Assembly (NCBI GenBank): GCA_934573735.1
Contig: CAKTMC010000007.1
Location: 1-64,000, forward strand
Direction of reading: 5' to 3'
Origin: an uncultured Oscillospiraceae bacterium
Lineage (GTDB): Bacteria; Bacillota; Clostridia; Oscillospirales; Oscillospiraceae
Length of the DNA stretch: 64,000 nucleotides
The position numbers and the translations under genes were made by a program. The notes beneath the pieces are model-generated. The model was not told where the DNA came from, ran no database searches, and saw only the letters and a list, made by a program, of their open reading frames with translations. Shown here piece by piece: positions 7,093 to 16,654 of this stretch. How positions within the stretch are numbered: the stretch's first letter is position 1; every line of letters begins with the position of its first letter.

Positions 7093-8292
7093 ATGAAAAA
7101 AGTAATTGCAATGTTATTGGCTGTGGTCATGCTGTTTGCGCTCTGCGCCTGCGGTTCTTCCGACTCCGGCGCGAAGTCCAATTCCTCCGGCGGCAATAAG
7201 GTCGTTAAGGTAGGCGTTTTTGAGCCTACGAGCGGTCAGAACGCAGCCGGCGGCAAAAAAGAGATACTCGGCATAGAATATGCCCACTCCCTCTATCCCA
7301 CGATAGAGATCAACGGCGAGGTTTATAATGTAGAGCTTGTTTACGCAGATAACGGCTCCACCGCAGAAAAAGCCCCCTCCGCCGCTCAGCTTCTCATAAG
7401 CAACGGCGTTTCCGCCGTCGTCGGCACCTACGGCTCCGGCTGTGCCATTGCAGCGGGCGACCTCTTTGCCGAGGCAAAGATACCCGCGGTAGGCACCTCC
7501 TGCACTAACCCGCAGGTCACCGTCGGCAACGACTACTACTTCCGCATAGCCTACATTGACCCCTTCCAGGGCGCTGTCATGGCAAGCTACGCACTCAAGA
7601 ACGGCTGCAAGAACTGCGTCGTAATCGTTGAGGCGGGCGACGACTACTCCGCCGGCTTCGGCAACTACTTCTCCGAGGCAATGATAGCGGGCGGCGCAAA
7701 GTGCAGCACCGTCACCTTCCAGACCGGTGAGACCGACTTCTCCACCATCATGGCAAACATCAAGGCTCAGGGCTATGACGGCATCTTTGCTCCCGTATCC
7801 ATTGAGACTGCTCCTCTTATCATCAATCAGGCTCGTGAGGCCGGCGTTGACTGCCAGATAATGGCGGGCGACACCTGGGATGATATCTCCATCGCAGAGC
7901 GCGCCGGCGAGAACGCAAACGGCGTTTTCTTCTCCGCTTTCTTTGATGCAAGCGACACCAGCAACGAGGCGGGTGTTGAGTTTGTAAAGGGCTTCCGTGA
8001 ATATGTCGCGGCAGACTCCGCAAGAATCGAGAATAACGGCGGCACCTCCGAGGCAATCTCCTCCGTTACCCCCTGCGGCTACGACGCTTACATGGCCGTT
8101 TACTACGCCATACTCAAGGCGCAGAGCCTTGACAGCGTGGCCATCCGCGATGCGCTTGCCTCTCTTGAGGTCGAGGGACTTGTCACGGGCGATCTGAAGT
8201 TTGACGAAAACGGCGACGCCGTCAAGAACTACGTTGCCATCAAGACCTTCAAGGACGGCGACATTGTATTCTCTGACGCATACGTCGGATAA
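7093..8292 (+). CDS. livJ: Branched-chain amino acid ABC transporter, substrate-binding lipoprotein
   Basis: 399 residues. The signal peptide MKKVIAMLLAVVMLFALCAC ends in an L-C-A-C lipobox, so the protein is lipid-anchored outside the membrane. The body is a Leu/Ile/Val-type periplasmic-binding fold (VGVFEPTSGQNAAGGKKEILGIEYA at the start, then GTYGSGCAIAAGDLFAEAKIPAVG). It captures ligand and hands it to LivH/LivM. ATG follows GAGGAGGA. It is the first gene of a five-gene operon. Ligand class is inferred from the family; members also bind amides or short peptides. Confidence 0.9.
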   Translation: MKKVIAMLLAVVMLFALCACGSSDSGAKSNSSGGNKVVKVGVFEPTSGQNAAGGKKEILGIEYAHSLYPTIEINGEVYNVELVYADNGSTAEKAPSAAQLLISNGVSAVVGTYGSGCAIAAGDLFAEAKIPAVGTSCTNPQVTVGNDYYFRIAYIDPFQGAVMASYALKNGCKNCVVIVEAGDDYSAGFGNYFSEAMIAGGAKCSTVTFQTGETDFSTIMANIKAQGYDGIFAPVSIETAPLIINQAREAGVDCQIMAGDTWDDISIAERAGENANGVFFSAFFDASDTSNEAGVEFVKGFREYVAADSARIENNGGTSEAISSVTPCGYDAYMAVYYAILKAQSLDSVAIRDALASLEVEGLVTGDLKFDENGDAVKNYVAIKTFKDGDIVFSDAYVG

Positions 8293-8322
8293 GCCGAAAG
8301 CCTAATTTCATCAGCATTACAA

Positions 8323-8350
8323 CCTTCCCCGGCAGCAAAGCCGGGGAAGG
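8323..8350 (+). terminator. Strong stem-loop between livJ and livH
   Basis: CCTTCCCCGGC-AGCAAA-GCCGGGGAAGG: a perfect 11-bp stem followed only by a weak T stretch. This position after a binding-protein gene usually works as a partial terminator or 3'-end stabiliser, giving more binding protein than membrane parts. Confidence 0.7.
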
Positions 8351-8378
8351 CCTTATTTGAGACAGAGGAGGCCGTAAT

Positions 8379-9266
8379 ATGCATACTGCCACATATTACA
8401 TAGATTTGCTGCTGTCGGGCATAACGGTCGGCAGCCTGTATGCGCTGATTGCCATTGGCTATACCATGGTCTACGGTATATTGCGTCTTATAAACTTTGC
8501 CCATGGCGATATATTCATGATGTCCGGATTTTTTATGATATATGTCAGCGCGTCAATGCCGATGGCAGTGGCCATTCCCGTGGTACTGCTGATGACGGTG
8601 CTGTTGGGCGTGCTCATAGAGCGCGCGGCGTATAAGCCGCTTCGCAGCGCCCCGCGTATGTCGGTCATGATATCCGCAATAGGCGTGAGCTATCTTCTGC
8701 AAAACCTTGCGACCTACATAACCGGCGGGCTTGCAAGATCATATCCCGAGATAGCCTTTCTCAAAAGGAGCTTTGCCCTCGGCTCGCTCAACGTCAAGAT
8801 AATTACCGTGCTTACACCGGTGCTGACGATACTTCTCGTCATAGCGCTCGTTATATTTATAAAGCACACCAAGACCGGCATGGCTATGCGCGCCGTCTCC
8901 AAGGACTTTGACACCGCACGCCTCATGGGTATCCGGGTAAATAAGGTCATCACGATAACCTTTATTATCGGCTCCTTCCTTGCCGGCGTCGGCTCCATAC
9001 TCTATTTCAGTAACTACGGTCAGGTCAGCCCGACCATCGGCGCAATGCCCGGACTCAAGGCCTTTGTAGCAGCGGTGTTCGGCGGCATCGGCTCCATTCC
9101 CGGCGCCGTGCTCGGCGCGTATATTATCGGCGTCTGCGAGTCGCTCATCAAGGCCAACGACTCCATCGCAATATTCAGCAACGCCTTTACATTTGCGCTG
9201 CTTATCGTGGTGCTGCTCTTTAAGCCCAACGGAATGTTCGGCGAAAAGCTGACGGAGAAGGTGTGA
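8379..9266 (+). CDS. livH: Branched-chain amino acid ABC transporter permease LivH
   Basis: 295 residues, almost entirely hydrophobic membrane segments. One of two pore subunits of the importer. The LivH marks are GSLYALIAIGYTMVYGILRLINFAHGD near the N-terminus, AMRAVSKDFDTARLMGI (ATPase-coupling loop) around 165-185, and FGGIGSIPGAVLGA late in the protein. ATG follows AGGAGG. It is four bases ahead of livM. Confidence 0.93.
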   Translation: MHTATYYIDLLLSGITVGSLYALIAIGYTMVYGILRLINFAHGDIFMMSGFFMIYVSASMPMAVAIPVVLLMTVLLGVLIERAAYKPLRSAPRMSVMISAIGVSYLLQNLATYITGGLARSYPEIAFLKRSFALGSLNVKIITVLTPVLTILLVIALVIFIKHTKTGMAMRAVSKDFDTARLMGIRVNKVITITFIIGSFLAGVGSILYFSNYGQVSPTIGAMPGLKAFVAAVFGGIGSIPGAVLGAYIIGVCESLIKANDSIAIFSNAFTFALLIVVLLFKPNGMFGEKLTEKV

Positions 9267-9270
9267 TATT

Positions 9271-10362
9271 ATGCTGAAAAACGATAAAAAGAAAAGAGAT
9301 ATAATACTCTCGCTGATACTTGCGGCGGTAGTTCTGGCGCTGCTTATCTATGTTGATAAGGAAATGCACTATTCAATGCTTGCCTCCATCATCCAGAAGG
9401 CTGCGATATACTCGCTGCTTGCAGTGTCGCTTAACCTCTTAAACGGCTTTACCGGGCTTTTCTCGCTCGGTCAGTCCGGGTTTATGATGGTCGGCGCGTA
9501 CACTTATGCCATTTTGACCATACCCCTCGACCAGCATGCGAGCGTCTACCAGTATTTTAACGGAGGCGTTGTTAATGTCTGCCTGCCCGCATGGCTGGGA
9601 CTCATCGCGGCGGGGCTTGTGGCTGTAGTGTTTGCGTGGCTTGTCGGTAAGCCCTGCCTGAAGCTCAAGAGCGATTACCTCGCCATTGCGACGCTCGGCT
9701 TTGCCGAGATACTGCGTGCAATAATCCAGTGGGAGGTGCTCGGCCCCGTGACGAACGCCTCGAACATACTCAAGAAGTTCCCGAAGTTTGACAGCGTGCT
9801 TACGCCTGTGCTGCTTGCGGCCTTCTGCATCCTGCTTATTGTTTTGTTGATAAACTCCTCCTACGGCCGCGCGTTCAAGGCCATACGCGAGGACGAGATA
9901 GCGGCCGAGGCCATGGGCATAAATCTTGCAAAGACCAAGATGCAGGCATTTCTTACGAGTGCATTTTTCGCCGGTATCGGCGGCGCGATGCTTGCAATGT
10001 TCCAGGCGAGCGTCTACGCCAAGGCGTTCACCTCCGCAATGACCTATGAGATACTGCTCATCGTCGTTATCGGCGGCATCGGCTCCGTCACGGGCTCGAT
10101 CATCGGCAGCTTCCTGTATATCGCCTGCTCCGAGTGGTGGCTGAGATTTCTTGACGACTCGCAGACCTATCTCGGCGTGAACATCCCCTTTATGCGCGGC
10201 GGCTTCAGAATGGTCGTGTTCTCGGTCGTTATCATGCTGGTCGTTTTGTTCTACCGGCAGGGCATCATGGGCACGCGCGAATTCTCGTGGCAGGGCATAT
10301 TGAATTTCTTCAAAAAGCCCTTTGCAAGACGTGCGGGAAAGGCGGCGAAAGACAATGGCTGA
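9271..10362 (+). CDS. livM: Branched-chain amino acid ABC transporter permease LivM
   Basis: 363 residues. The second pore subunit. LNLLNGFTGLFSLGQSGFMMVGAY near the N-terminus, the coupling loop RAFKAIREDEIAAEAMGI around 205-222, and IGGIGSVTGSIIGS are typical of LivM. A Lys/Arg-rich cytoplasmic tail follows the last membrane segment. Its end overlaps the start of livG by 8 bp. Confidence 0.93.
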   Translation: MLKNDKKKRDIILSLILAAVVLALLIYVDKEMHYSMLASIIQKAAIYSLLAVSLNLLNGFTGLFSLGQSGFMMVGAYTYAILTIPLDQHASVYQYFNGGVVNVCLPAWLGLIAAGLVAVVFAWLVGKPCLKLKSDYLAIATLGFAEILRAIIQWEVLGPVTNASNILKKFPKFDSVLTPVLLAAFCILLIVLLINSSYGRAFKAIREDEIAAEAMGINLAKTKMQAFLTSAFFAGIGGAMLAMFQASVYAKAFTSAMTYEILLIVVIGGIGSVTGSIIGSFLYIACSEWWLRFLDDSQTYLGVNIPFMRGGFRMVVFSVVIMLVVLFYRQGIMGTREFSWQGILNFFKKPFARRAGKAAKDNG

Positions 10363-11197
10363 AAATATGCTGCATATTGAAAATCTGACCATGCAGTTCG
10401 GCGGCGTCGTCGCCGTAAATAATCTCAATCTTGACGTGAACAGGGGCGAGATAGTCGCGCTCATCGGACCTAACGGTGCGGGAAAGACCACGGCCTTCAA
10501 CTGCGTCACCGGCGTCTATGAGCCGACAAACGGCAGGGTCGACTTTATGGGCGAGACCATAGCCGAAAATCACCCGCAGGGCAAGATGAAAAAGCTATAC
10601 GCGGGCGAGAATATGGGTATGTATAAAAGCGTCGTCTCCCATACGCCCGACATGATAACCGCCAAGGGCATAGCGCGTACCTTCCAGAATATCAGGCTGT
10701 TTTCCAAGCTCTCCGTCTTTGAAAACGTCCTTATCGCAAAGCATATGCGCGCAAAGCAGAACTTTTTCACCGCGGCCCTGCATCTCAACGGCGCGGAGGA
10801 GCGGCGTATGCGCGCGGAGGCCATGGAGCTTTTGTCCGAGCAGGGGCTTGAAAAATATAAGGACGACGTTGCGGGCAGCCTGCCCTACGGCATACAGCGC
10901 CGCCTTGAGATAGCAAGAGCACTTGCAACGGAGCCGAGGCTATTGCTGCTCGATGAGCCGGCCGCCGGCATGAATCCGCAGGAGACTCTGGAGCTTGCGC
11001 AGTTTATAAGCGAGATACGCGAGAGACATGAGCTTTCGATATTCCTTGTCGAGCATCATATGGATCTTGTCATGAACATAAGCGATATGATATATGTCCT
11101 CGACTTCGGCAAGCTCATTGCCAAGGGCGTACCGAGTGAGATACAGAACGACGAAAAGGTCATTGATGCATATCTGGGGGTGAGCGAGGATGAGTGA
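10355..11197 (+). CDS. livG: Branched-chain amino acid ABC transporter ATPase LivG
   Basis: 280 residues. Cytosolic ATPase with Walker A GPNGAGKT, Walker B LLLLDEPAAG and the LivG-type degenerate signature LPYGIQRR, followed by the H-loop VEHHMD. The start ATG 10355 lies inside the last codons of livM; an in-frame extension to 10322 has no separate support. A stretch of about 25 residues after the Q-loop area (KKLYAGENMGMYKS) is longer than in E. coli LivG and looks like a lineage insertion. Its end overlaps livF by 8 bp. Confidence 0.93.
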   Translation: MAENMLHIENLTMQFGGVVAVNNLNLDVNRGEIVALIGPNGAGKTTAFNCVTGVYEPTNGRVDFMGETIAENHPQGKMKKLYAGENMGMYKSVVSHTPDMITAKGIARTFQNIRLFSKLSVFENVLIAKHMRAKQNFFTAALHLNGAEERRMRAEAMELLSEQGLEKYKDDVAGSLPYGIQRRLEIARALATEPRLLLLDEPAAGMNPQETLELAQFISEIRERHELSIFLVEHHMDLVMNISDMIYVLDFGKLIAKGVPSEIQNDEKVIDAYLGVSEDE

Positions 11198-11900
11198 GAC
11201 GATACTGAGCGTAAAAAACCTCAAGGTCAATTACGGCGGCATCGAGGCGGTCAAGGGCATTAGCTTTGACGTGCCCAAGGGCTCGGTCGTGACGCTTATC
11301 GGAGCAAACGGAGCGGGCAAGTCCACAACGCTCAAGGCGATAGCGGGGCTCGTAAAGCCCAGCGCCGGAAGCATAGAATTCAAGGGCGAGAGCATAGGCG
11401 GCAAGGATCCCTCGGCGATAGTGTCAAAGGGTATAGTCCTCGTCCCCGAGGGGCGGCGCGTATTTGATAATATGAGCGTGCTTGAGAATATCAAGATAGG
11501 CGCATACCTGCGGCATGACGATTTGAGCGAGGATATAGCATGGGTGTTTGAGCTTTTCCCGCGCCTCAAGGAGCGCGAATGGCAGCTTGCGGGTACGCTC
11601 TCCGGCGGCGAGCAGCAGATGCTTGCGGTCGCGCGCGGACTCATGGCAAGACCCGAGATAATAATGATGGACGAGCCTTCGCTCGGTCTTGCGCCTCTTG
11701 TCGTCAAGGGCATTTTTGATATCATACGCGAGATAAATAAGCGCGGCGTGACAGTGCTTTTGATAGAGCAAAACGCGAATATGGCGCTCAAGGTCGCGGA
11801 TTACGCCTATGTCCTTGAAACCGGCAGCATAGGTCTGAGCGGCAGCGGCGCAGAGCTTCTTACAAATGAGGACGTAAAAAAGGCGTATCTGGGTAAATGA
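11190..11900 (+). CDS. livF: Branched-chain amino acid ABC transporter ATPase LivF
   Basis: 236 residues, normal LivF length. Walker A GANGAGKST, signature LSGGEQQMLA, Walker B IIMMDEPSLGLAP and a late LIEQNA H-loop variant (Gln-Asn in place of His, as is common in LivF). It pairs with LivG to power import. Last gene of the operon, followed by a terminator. Confidence 0.93.
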   Translation: MSETILSVKNLKVNYGGIEAVKGISFDVPKGSVVTLIGANGAGKSTTLKAIAGLVKPSAGSIEFKGESIGGKDPSAIVSKGIVLVPEGRRVFDNMSVLENIKIGAYLRHDDLSEDIAWVFELFPRLKEREWQLAGTLSGGEQQMLAVARGLMARPEIIMMDEPSLGLAPLVVKGIFDIIREINKRGVTVLLIEQNANMALKVADYAYVLETGSIGLSGSGAELLTNEDVKKAYLGK

Positions 11901-11944
11901 GGGAATAGCGTCTTTACCGTCTCTCCCCTCCCCCATACACGCAA

Positions 11945-11976
11945 AAAATCAGCACCGATAAATCGGTGCTGATTTT
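11945..11976. terminator. Bidirectional terminator between livF and rpsU
   Basis: AAAATCAGCACCGA-TAAA-TCGGTGCTGATTTT: a perfect 14-bp stem with A and T runs built into the arms, serving both convergent operons. Confidence 0.9.
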
Positions 11977-11985
11977 CATGCTTAA

Positions 11986-12171
11986 TTAGTAGTAGCGCTT
12001 ATTCTTGTTCTTGCGAGCAGCCTCGGACTTTTTACGGCGCTTAACGCTGGGGCTCTGGTAGTACTCCTTCTTGCGCAGGTCGGCCAGAACGCCGGACTTA
12101 GCGCAGCTACGCTTGAATCTCTTCAGAGCATTGTCCAGAGACTCGTTCTCCTTGACGTATATTTCAGACAT
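11986..12171 (-). CDS. rpsU: 30S ribosomal protein S21
   Basis: 61 residues. A small basic protein of the 30S platform near the anti-Shine-Dalgarno region. [31 protein letters not shown] start, then [15 protein letters not shown] and a lysine-rich tail are classical bS21. ATG follows AGGGAGGG. It has its own consensus promoter immediately after leuS and a two-hairpin leader. Confidence 0.98.
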   Translation of the reverse strand: MSEIYVKENESLDNALKRFKRSCAKSGVLADLRKKEYYQSPSVKRRKKSEAARKNKNKRYY

Positions 12172-12191
12172 TTATTTCCCTCCCTCCAAAA

Positions 12192-12226
12192 GTGCCGCTT
12201 GGCACCTCAAGGGCCAATGAATTGGC
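12192..12226 (-). promoter_or_regulatory. Two-hairpin leader of rpsU
   Basis: In the leader, on the minus strand, GCCAAT-TC-ATTGGC (12226-12213) and GTGCC-AAGC-GGCAC (12205-12192) form two consecutive stems. The second ends about 10 bases before the AGGGAGGG ribosome site. The layout suits translational control, but it matches no leader family I know. Confidence 0.55.
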
Positions 12227-12240
12227 TTTTCAACGTTACT

Positions 12241-12269
12241 ATTATAACTGCAAACAGTTCCGTTGTCAA
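12241..12269 (-). promoter_or_regulatory. Consensus sigma-A promoter of rpsU
   Basis: Minus strand TTGACA (12269-12264), 17-bp spacer, TATAAT (12246-12241): exact consensus. It begins 3 bp after the leuS stop codon, so rpsU has its own strong transcript. Confidence 0.9.
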
Positions 12270-12272
12270 TAA

Positions 12273-14699
12273 TTACTTTGCGGGCTTGAGAATAAGATTG
12301 ACGAGCTTATTCTTGACGACTATCGTCTTGACAAGCTGCATACCCTCCATCTGGCGCTTTATCTTCTCATCGGCGCAGGCCGCTGCGATGACCTGCTCAT
12401 CGTCCGCATCGGAGGGAACGGTAACGGTGCTGCGGAGCTTACCGTTTACCTGAACCGCCATTTCGCGGGTAGCGTCATGGGTCTTTGCCTCGTCATACTT
12501 CGGCCAAGGCATCTGCATTGCCATAACGCCGGTCTTTTCAGCATAGCCCGTAAGCTCCCACATCTCCTCGACCATGTGCGGAGCAAAGGGGCTGAGCAGG
12601 AGAAGAAGCTGCTCCAGATCGCCCTTGGTCAAGCCGTTTGAATAAAAATCGTTGACCATGCTCATGAGAGCGGCGATGGCAGTATTCATCTTGAGGCTGT
12701 CTATATCCTCGGTGACCTTCTTGATGGTCTTATGAATCGTCGTCTCGTTCTTTGCGGAGACCTTCTCATCGTCGAGTGCGATATCCATGAGGTTCCAGCA
12801 GCGATCCAAGAAGCGCTTTGAGCCCTTGACGGCGTCGTTTGACCATGTGACGGCCTTCTCAAAGTCTCCGATGAACATGATGTGCAGACGCATGGTATCC
12901 GCGCCGTACTGAGCGATGATATCATTCGGGTTTACGACGTTGCCGCGGGACTTCGACATCTTCTCGCCGCCCTCGCCGAGTATCATACCGTGGCTGGTGC
13001 GCTTTGCGTAGGGCTCCTTGGTCGGGACTACGCCGATGTCGTACAAAAACTTATGCCAGAAGCGGCTATACAGCAGGTGCAGCGTCGTATGCTCCATGCC
13101 GCCGTTATACCAATCGACCGGAGACCAGTAATCCAGAGCCTCCTTGCTTGCAAGCTCCTTATCGTTATGCGGGTCCATATAGCGCAGGAAATACCAGCTT
13201 GAGCCGGCCCACTGGGGCATGGTGTCAGTCTCGCGCTTGGCGGGGCCACCGCAGCAGGGGCAGGTAGTGTTGACCCAATCGCTCATCTTGGACAGCGGGC
13301 TTTCGCCGTCGTCGGTCGGCTCATAGCTATCTACCTGCGGGAGAACGACGGGGAGCTGCTCCTCGGGGATGGGGACCCAGCCGCACTTCGGGCAGTTGAC
13401 GAGGGGGATCGGCTCGCCCCAGTAGCGCTGACGGGAGAATACCCAGTCGCGCAGTTTGTAATTGACCTTCTCCTTGCCGAAGCCCTGCTCCACGACGTAT
13501 TTCTTCATCGCGGGGATGGCCTCTTTAACGGTCATGCCGTTGAGGAAGCCGGAGTTGACCATGATGGCGCTGTCGTCCTTGGCGACAAAGGCCTCCTTGG
13601 TCACGTCGCCGCCGGAGACGACCTCGATGATGGGCAGGCCGAATTTGGTGGCAAACTCCCAGTCGCGCTGGTCGTGACCCGGAACGCCCATGACGATGCC
13701 GGTGCCGTAGCCCATGAGGACATAGTCGGAGACGAAAATCGGGAGATTCTTGTGAGTTACGGGATTTACCGCCTCTACGCCCTCAAGACGGACGCCGGTC
13801 TTGTCCTTGTTCAGCTCGCCGCGCTCAAAATCGGACTTGCGGGCGGCCTCGGCCTGATAGGCCTCAACGTCGCTCCAGTTGGCGATATGCGGCTGCCACT
13901 GCTTGAGCAGCGGGTGCTCGGGCGAGATGACCATATAGGTCGTACCGAACAGGGTGTCGGCACGGGTGGTGTAAACGGTGACTTCGTCGCCGATGTTGGT
14001 CTTGAAGGTGATCTCCGCGCCGGTGGAGCGGCCGATCCAGTTGCGCTGCTGGATCTTGACGCGCTCGATGTAGTCAACATCGTCCAGATCGTCGAGCAGA
14101 CGCTGGGCGTAAGCGGTTATCTTCAGCATCCACTGGCTCTTCTCCTTGCGGATGACCGGCGCGCCGCAGCGCTCACATACGCCGTCCACGACCTCCTCGT
14201 TTGCAAGCACGCACTTGCAGCTTGTACACCAGTTGACGGGCATGGTGGTCTTGTAAGCAAGCCCCTTCTTAAACATCTGGAGGAATATCCACTGCGTCCA
14301 CTTATAGTAGCTGGGGTCGGTGGTATCGACGGCGCGATCCCAGTCAAAGCCGTAGCCGAGCATCTTGAGCTGGCTGGTGAAGTTTGCGATATTGTCCTTG
14401 GTGACTATCGCGGGGTGGATGTGGTTCTTGATGGCGTAGTTCTCGGTCGGCAGGCCGAAAGCGTCAAAGCCGATCGGGAAAAGGACGTTATAGCCCTCCA
14501 TGCGCTTTTTGCGAGTGACGATATCCATCGCCGTAAAGGGGCGCGGGTGACCGACGTGCAGTCCCTGACCGGAGGGGTACGGGAACTCTATAAGACCGTA
14601 AAACTTCGGCTTATCGCTGCCGGTGACTGCGGCATAGGGCTTTGTCTCTTCCCATTTGTCCTGCCATTTCTTCTCTATCGCTGTGAAATCATACTTCAT
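12273..14699 (-). CDS. leuS: Leucyl-tRNA synthetase
   Basis: 808 residues, normal bacterial length. It charges tRNA(Leu) with leucine. HVGH at about 48-51 is the HIGH motif; KMSKS is at 580-584. The editing domain carries [20 protein letters not shown] and [21 protein letters not shown]. The second block reads GVPGHD where E. coli and Bacillus have AVPAHD, with the key Asp kept. Zinc-knuckle Cys pairs (CTSCKC..CERC, CPKC..CPCC) are present. ATG follows GAGGGA. No T-box lies in the 50 bp separating it from rsfS, so it is probably co-transcribed with the upstream operon. Confidence 0.97.
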   Translation of the reverse strand: MKYDFTAIEKKWQDKWEETKPYAAVTGSDKPKFYGLIEFPYPSGQGLHVGHPRPFTAMDIVTRKKRMEGYNVLFPIGFDAFGLPTENYAIKNHIHPAIVTKDNIANFTSQLKMLGYGFDWDRAVDTTDPSYYKWTQWIFLQMFKKGLAYKTTMPVNWCTSCKCVLANEEVVDGVCERCGAPVIRKEKSQWMLKITAYAQRLLDDLDDVDYIERVKIQQRNWIGRSTGAEITFKTNIGDEVTVYTTRADTLFGTTYMVISPEHPLLKQWQPHIANWSDVEAYQAEAARKSDFERGELNKDKTGVRLEGVEAVNPVTHKNLPIFVSDYVLMGYGTGIVMGVPGHDQRDWEFATKFGLPIIEVVSGGDVTKEAFVAKDDSAIMVNSGFLNGMTVKEAIPAMKKYVVEQGFGKEKVNYKLRDWVFSRQRYWGEPIPLVNCPKCGWVPIPEEQLPVVLPQVDSYEPTDDGESPLSKMSDWVNTTCPCCGGPAKRETDTMPQWAGSSWYFLRYMDPHNDKELASKEALDYWSPVDWYNGGMEHTTLHLLYSRFWHKFLYDIGVVPTKEPYAKRTSHGMILGEGGEKMSKSRGNVVNPNDIIAQYGADTMRLHIMFIGDFEKAVTWSNDAVKGSKRFLDRCWNLMDIALDDEKVSAKNETTIHKTIKKVTEDIDSLKMNTAIAALMSMVNDFYSNGLTKGDLEQLLLLLSPFAPHMVEEMWELTGYAEKTGVMAMQMPWPKYDEAKTHDATREMAVQVNGKLRSTVTVPSDADDEQVIAAACADEKIKRQMEGMQLVKTIVVKNKLVNLILKPAK

Positions 14700-14749
14700 G
14701 ATAAATTTTTCCCTCTTTTTTTATAATACTTATCCGGAAGCCCCTGTAA

Positions 14750-15109
14750 TCAGGGGCGGGGAAGGGATGAGGGCTCGACCTCCTCGGCGTCGCTCCAGAG
14801 GCGCTCAAGATTGTAGAACTTTCTGGCCTCGTCGGTGAACACATGGACGATGACACAGCCGAAGTCCATAAGCACCCAGATATCGGAGCGCAGACCCTCG
14901 CGGCGTATCGGCGGCTCGCCCGCCTCGGAAAGCTGCTTGTCAACCTCATCGACCAGCGCCTTGATGTGCGTGGAGGAGGTGCCGTTGCAGATAACGAAGT
15001 AATCGGCCAGCACGGTCTGCTTATCGGTCTTCAGAACCTTGATGTCTCTTGCCTTTTTATCGTCCAGAGCCTTGGCGGCAATGGCGGCTATTTCTGCGGA
15101 AGTAAGCAT
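14750..15109 (-). CDS. rsfS: Ribosome silencing factor RsfS (YbeB/Iojap)
   Basis: 119 residues. It binds ribosomal protein L14 and keeps the 50S subunit from joining 30S under nutrient limitation. Family marks: KKARDIKVLKTDKQTVLADYFVICNGTSSTHIKAL in the first half and SDIWVLMDFGCVIVHVF in the second. ATG follows GGAGGC. It sits downstream of nadD-yqeK, the standard Firmicute order. Confidence 0.95.
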   Translation of the reverse strand: MLTSAEIAAIAAKALDDKKARDIKVLKTDKQTVLADYFVICNGTSSTHIKALVDEVDKQLSEAGEPPIRREGLRSDIWVLMDFGCVIVHVFTDEARKFYNLERLWSDAEEVEPSSLPRP

Positions 15110-15133
15110 ATTTGTTTTGCCTCCTAATTAAAA

Positions 15134-16300
15134 TCAATCAACCAGCGCCGCGTACCATTCGCAGGCCTCAACGCTGTCCTTATACGGCTCCGCGCCGCCG
15201 GAGCGGATGAACTCAAGGCTCATTTCCAGCCCCTTGGCCATGGCCGCGTCTATATCCTCAAAGCACAGCTCGCGCAGCTCCTCAACGCCGGGGAAATTCC
15301 GCGTCGGCTCCACGAAGTCGGCAAGATATATTATCTTCTCCAAAAGCGTCATATCGGGCTTACCGGTGGTATGCCAGCGTATCGCGCCGTATATCTCGTC
15401 CTCTATGCCGAAAAGCTCCCTCGACAGCGCCGCTCCGGTCTTGGCGTGCAGCAGCTTTGGGTTATTGAGCTCGGCGGTGTCGTTGATGATACCATACTTT
15501 TCGCACAATTTCAACTGTTCTTCGGCGCTGAGCTTCTTCGTGATATCGTGCAGTATTCCGGTCACTGCGGCGCGCTCCGGGTCCTCGCCCCAGCGGTTTG
15601 CAAGGGCGACGGCCTCCGTCTCGCAGCCGAGGACATGGGCGACGCGCTTTTCGCTGAGATAGGGCATGACCTTGGCGCGAAGCCAGCTAAGCTCCGGGCG
15701 CGCGTCATAGTAATGACGGCGGACTATCTCGGAATATACGCTGTCGGGCAAAAGCTCCGCCCCGAGTCCAAAGCGAAGTCTCTCGCGGATATCGCAGGAG
15801 CTGGCGACCACGGGGTCATGCAGCATGACGCTGATATCCGCCCCATAGCTCCGGCAAAGCTCCTCACGCGCCCGCTCGATAAGCAGATAATCGTCCTCAT
15901 CACGCGACAAAACGGCAAGCTTGCACGAGCGCAGCAAAAACTCAAAGCGGTACCATGTCTCAAAGCTCAAGAGCATATCCGTACCCATGACGAGGATTAT
16001 CTCATCCCCCGGATACTCGCGCTGAAGCTCCTCCACGGTCTGCGCCGTATAGCTCTTGCCCTCGCGCTGAAGCTCCATATCCGAGACCTCCGCGCCGGGG
16101 ATATCCGCAAAGGCAAGGCGGCACAGCTCCAGACGCTCATAGGGCGGGGGGCTGTTCTCCGCTATCTCCTTGTGCGGGGCGACGTTTGTGGGTATTATCA
16201 AAAATTTATCCGGCGCAAGCTCTGCGCTGACGGTGCGCGCAGCCTCGACGTGCCCTAAGTGGGGCGGGTTGAAGCTGCCGCCGTACACGGCAATTTTCAT
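15134..16300 (-). CDS. nadD: NadD-YqeK fusion: nicotinate-nucleotide adenylyltransferase plus HD phosphohydrolase
   Basis: 388 residues in one frame. Residues 1-195 are NadD (GGSFNPPHLGH nucleotidyltransferase motif; SSCDIRERLR late motif), which adenylylates nicotinate mononucleotide for NAD synthesis. Residues about 205-388 are YqeK, an HD-domain hydrolase that in Bacillus splits diadenosine tetraphosphate; its metal ligands include H222 and H251-D252 (GILHDI). These are separate neighbouring genes in Bacillus; here they form one polypeptide, as in some Clostridia. ATG follows GGATAG. Confidence 0.93.
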   Translation of the reverse strand: MKIAVYGGSFNPPHLGHVEAARTVSAELAPDKFLIIPTNVAPHKEIAENSPPPYERLELCRLAFADIPGAEVSDMELQREGKSYTAQTVEELQREYPGDEIILVMGTDMLLSFETWYRFEFLLRSCKLAVLSRDEDDYLLIERAREELCRSYGADISVMLHDPVVASSCDIRERLRFGLGAELLPDSVYSEIVRRHYYDARPELSWLRAKVMPYLSEKRVAHVLGCETEAVALANRWGEDPERAAVTGILHDITKKLSAEEQLKLCEKYGIINDTAELNNPKLLHAKTGAALSRELFGIEDEIYGAIRWHTTGKPDMTLLEKIIYLADFVEPTRNFPGVEELRELCFEDIDAAMAKGLEMSLEFIRSGGAEPYKDSVEACEWYAALVD

Positions 16301-16329
16301 CTTTCTATCCTTAATTATTATATTTTATA

Positions 16330-16638
16330 TTACTTTTTTCTGTCCTTGACCAAAACTATCCTCGGCTCCTTCTCGTTGCGCTTATAAAGCACAAACTTTG
16401 TGCCGATGACCTGAACCTGCTCCGCCTTGCACGCCTCGGAGAGCGCGTCGCAGGCCTCGCGGGCGGTGAGCATGGAATTTTCCAGCACCTTGCCCTTTAC
16501 AAGCTCTCTTGCAGCGAGGGCTGCGGAGACGGATGCTATAAGATTATCGTTTATGCCGCCCTTGCCGACCTGAATTATCGTGTCCTCCGCCGCGGCAAGA
16601 CCGCGGAGCTGGGCGCGCTGTTTGCTTGTTATTGCCAT
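16330..16638 (-). CDS. yhbY: YhbY-like CRM-domain RNA-binding protein
   Basis: 102 residues. A single CRM domain associated with pre-50S ribosome assembly. It begins MAITSKQRAQLRGLAAAEDTIIQVGKGGI, the family hallmark with the GKGG loop (GxxG). It ends in a Lys/Arg-rich tail. ATG follows TGGAGGG. It lies between rdgB and nadD-yqeK in an operon of ribosome and nucleotide upkeep genes. Confidence 0.94.
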   Translation of the reverse strand: MAITSKQRAQLRGLAAAEDTIIQVGKGGINDNLIASVSAALAARELVKGKVLENSMLTAREACDALSEACKAEQVQVIGTKFVLYKRNEKEPRIVLVKDRKK

Positions 16639-16654
16639 CTTTTCCCTCCATGTA

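Noticed and set aside
9439..10509. 356-codon minus-strand frame under livM
   Set aside because: It is antisense to a clear LivM permease, with low-complexity His/Asp/Ala-rich composition typical of shadows in GC-rich DNA.
14700..14749. T-box or leucine riboswitch before leuS
   Set aside because: Only 50 bp separate rsfS and leuS, with no stem or T-box sequence.
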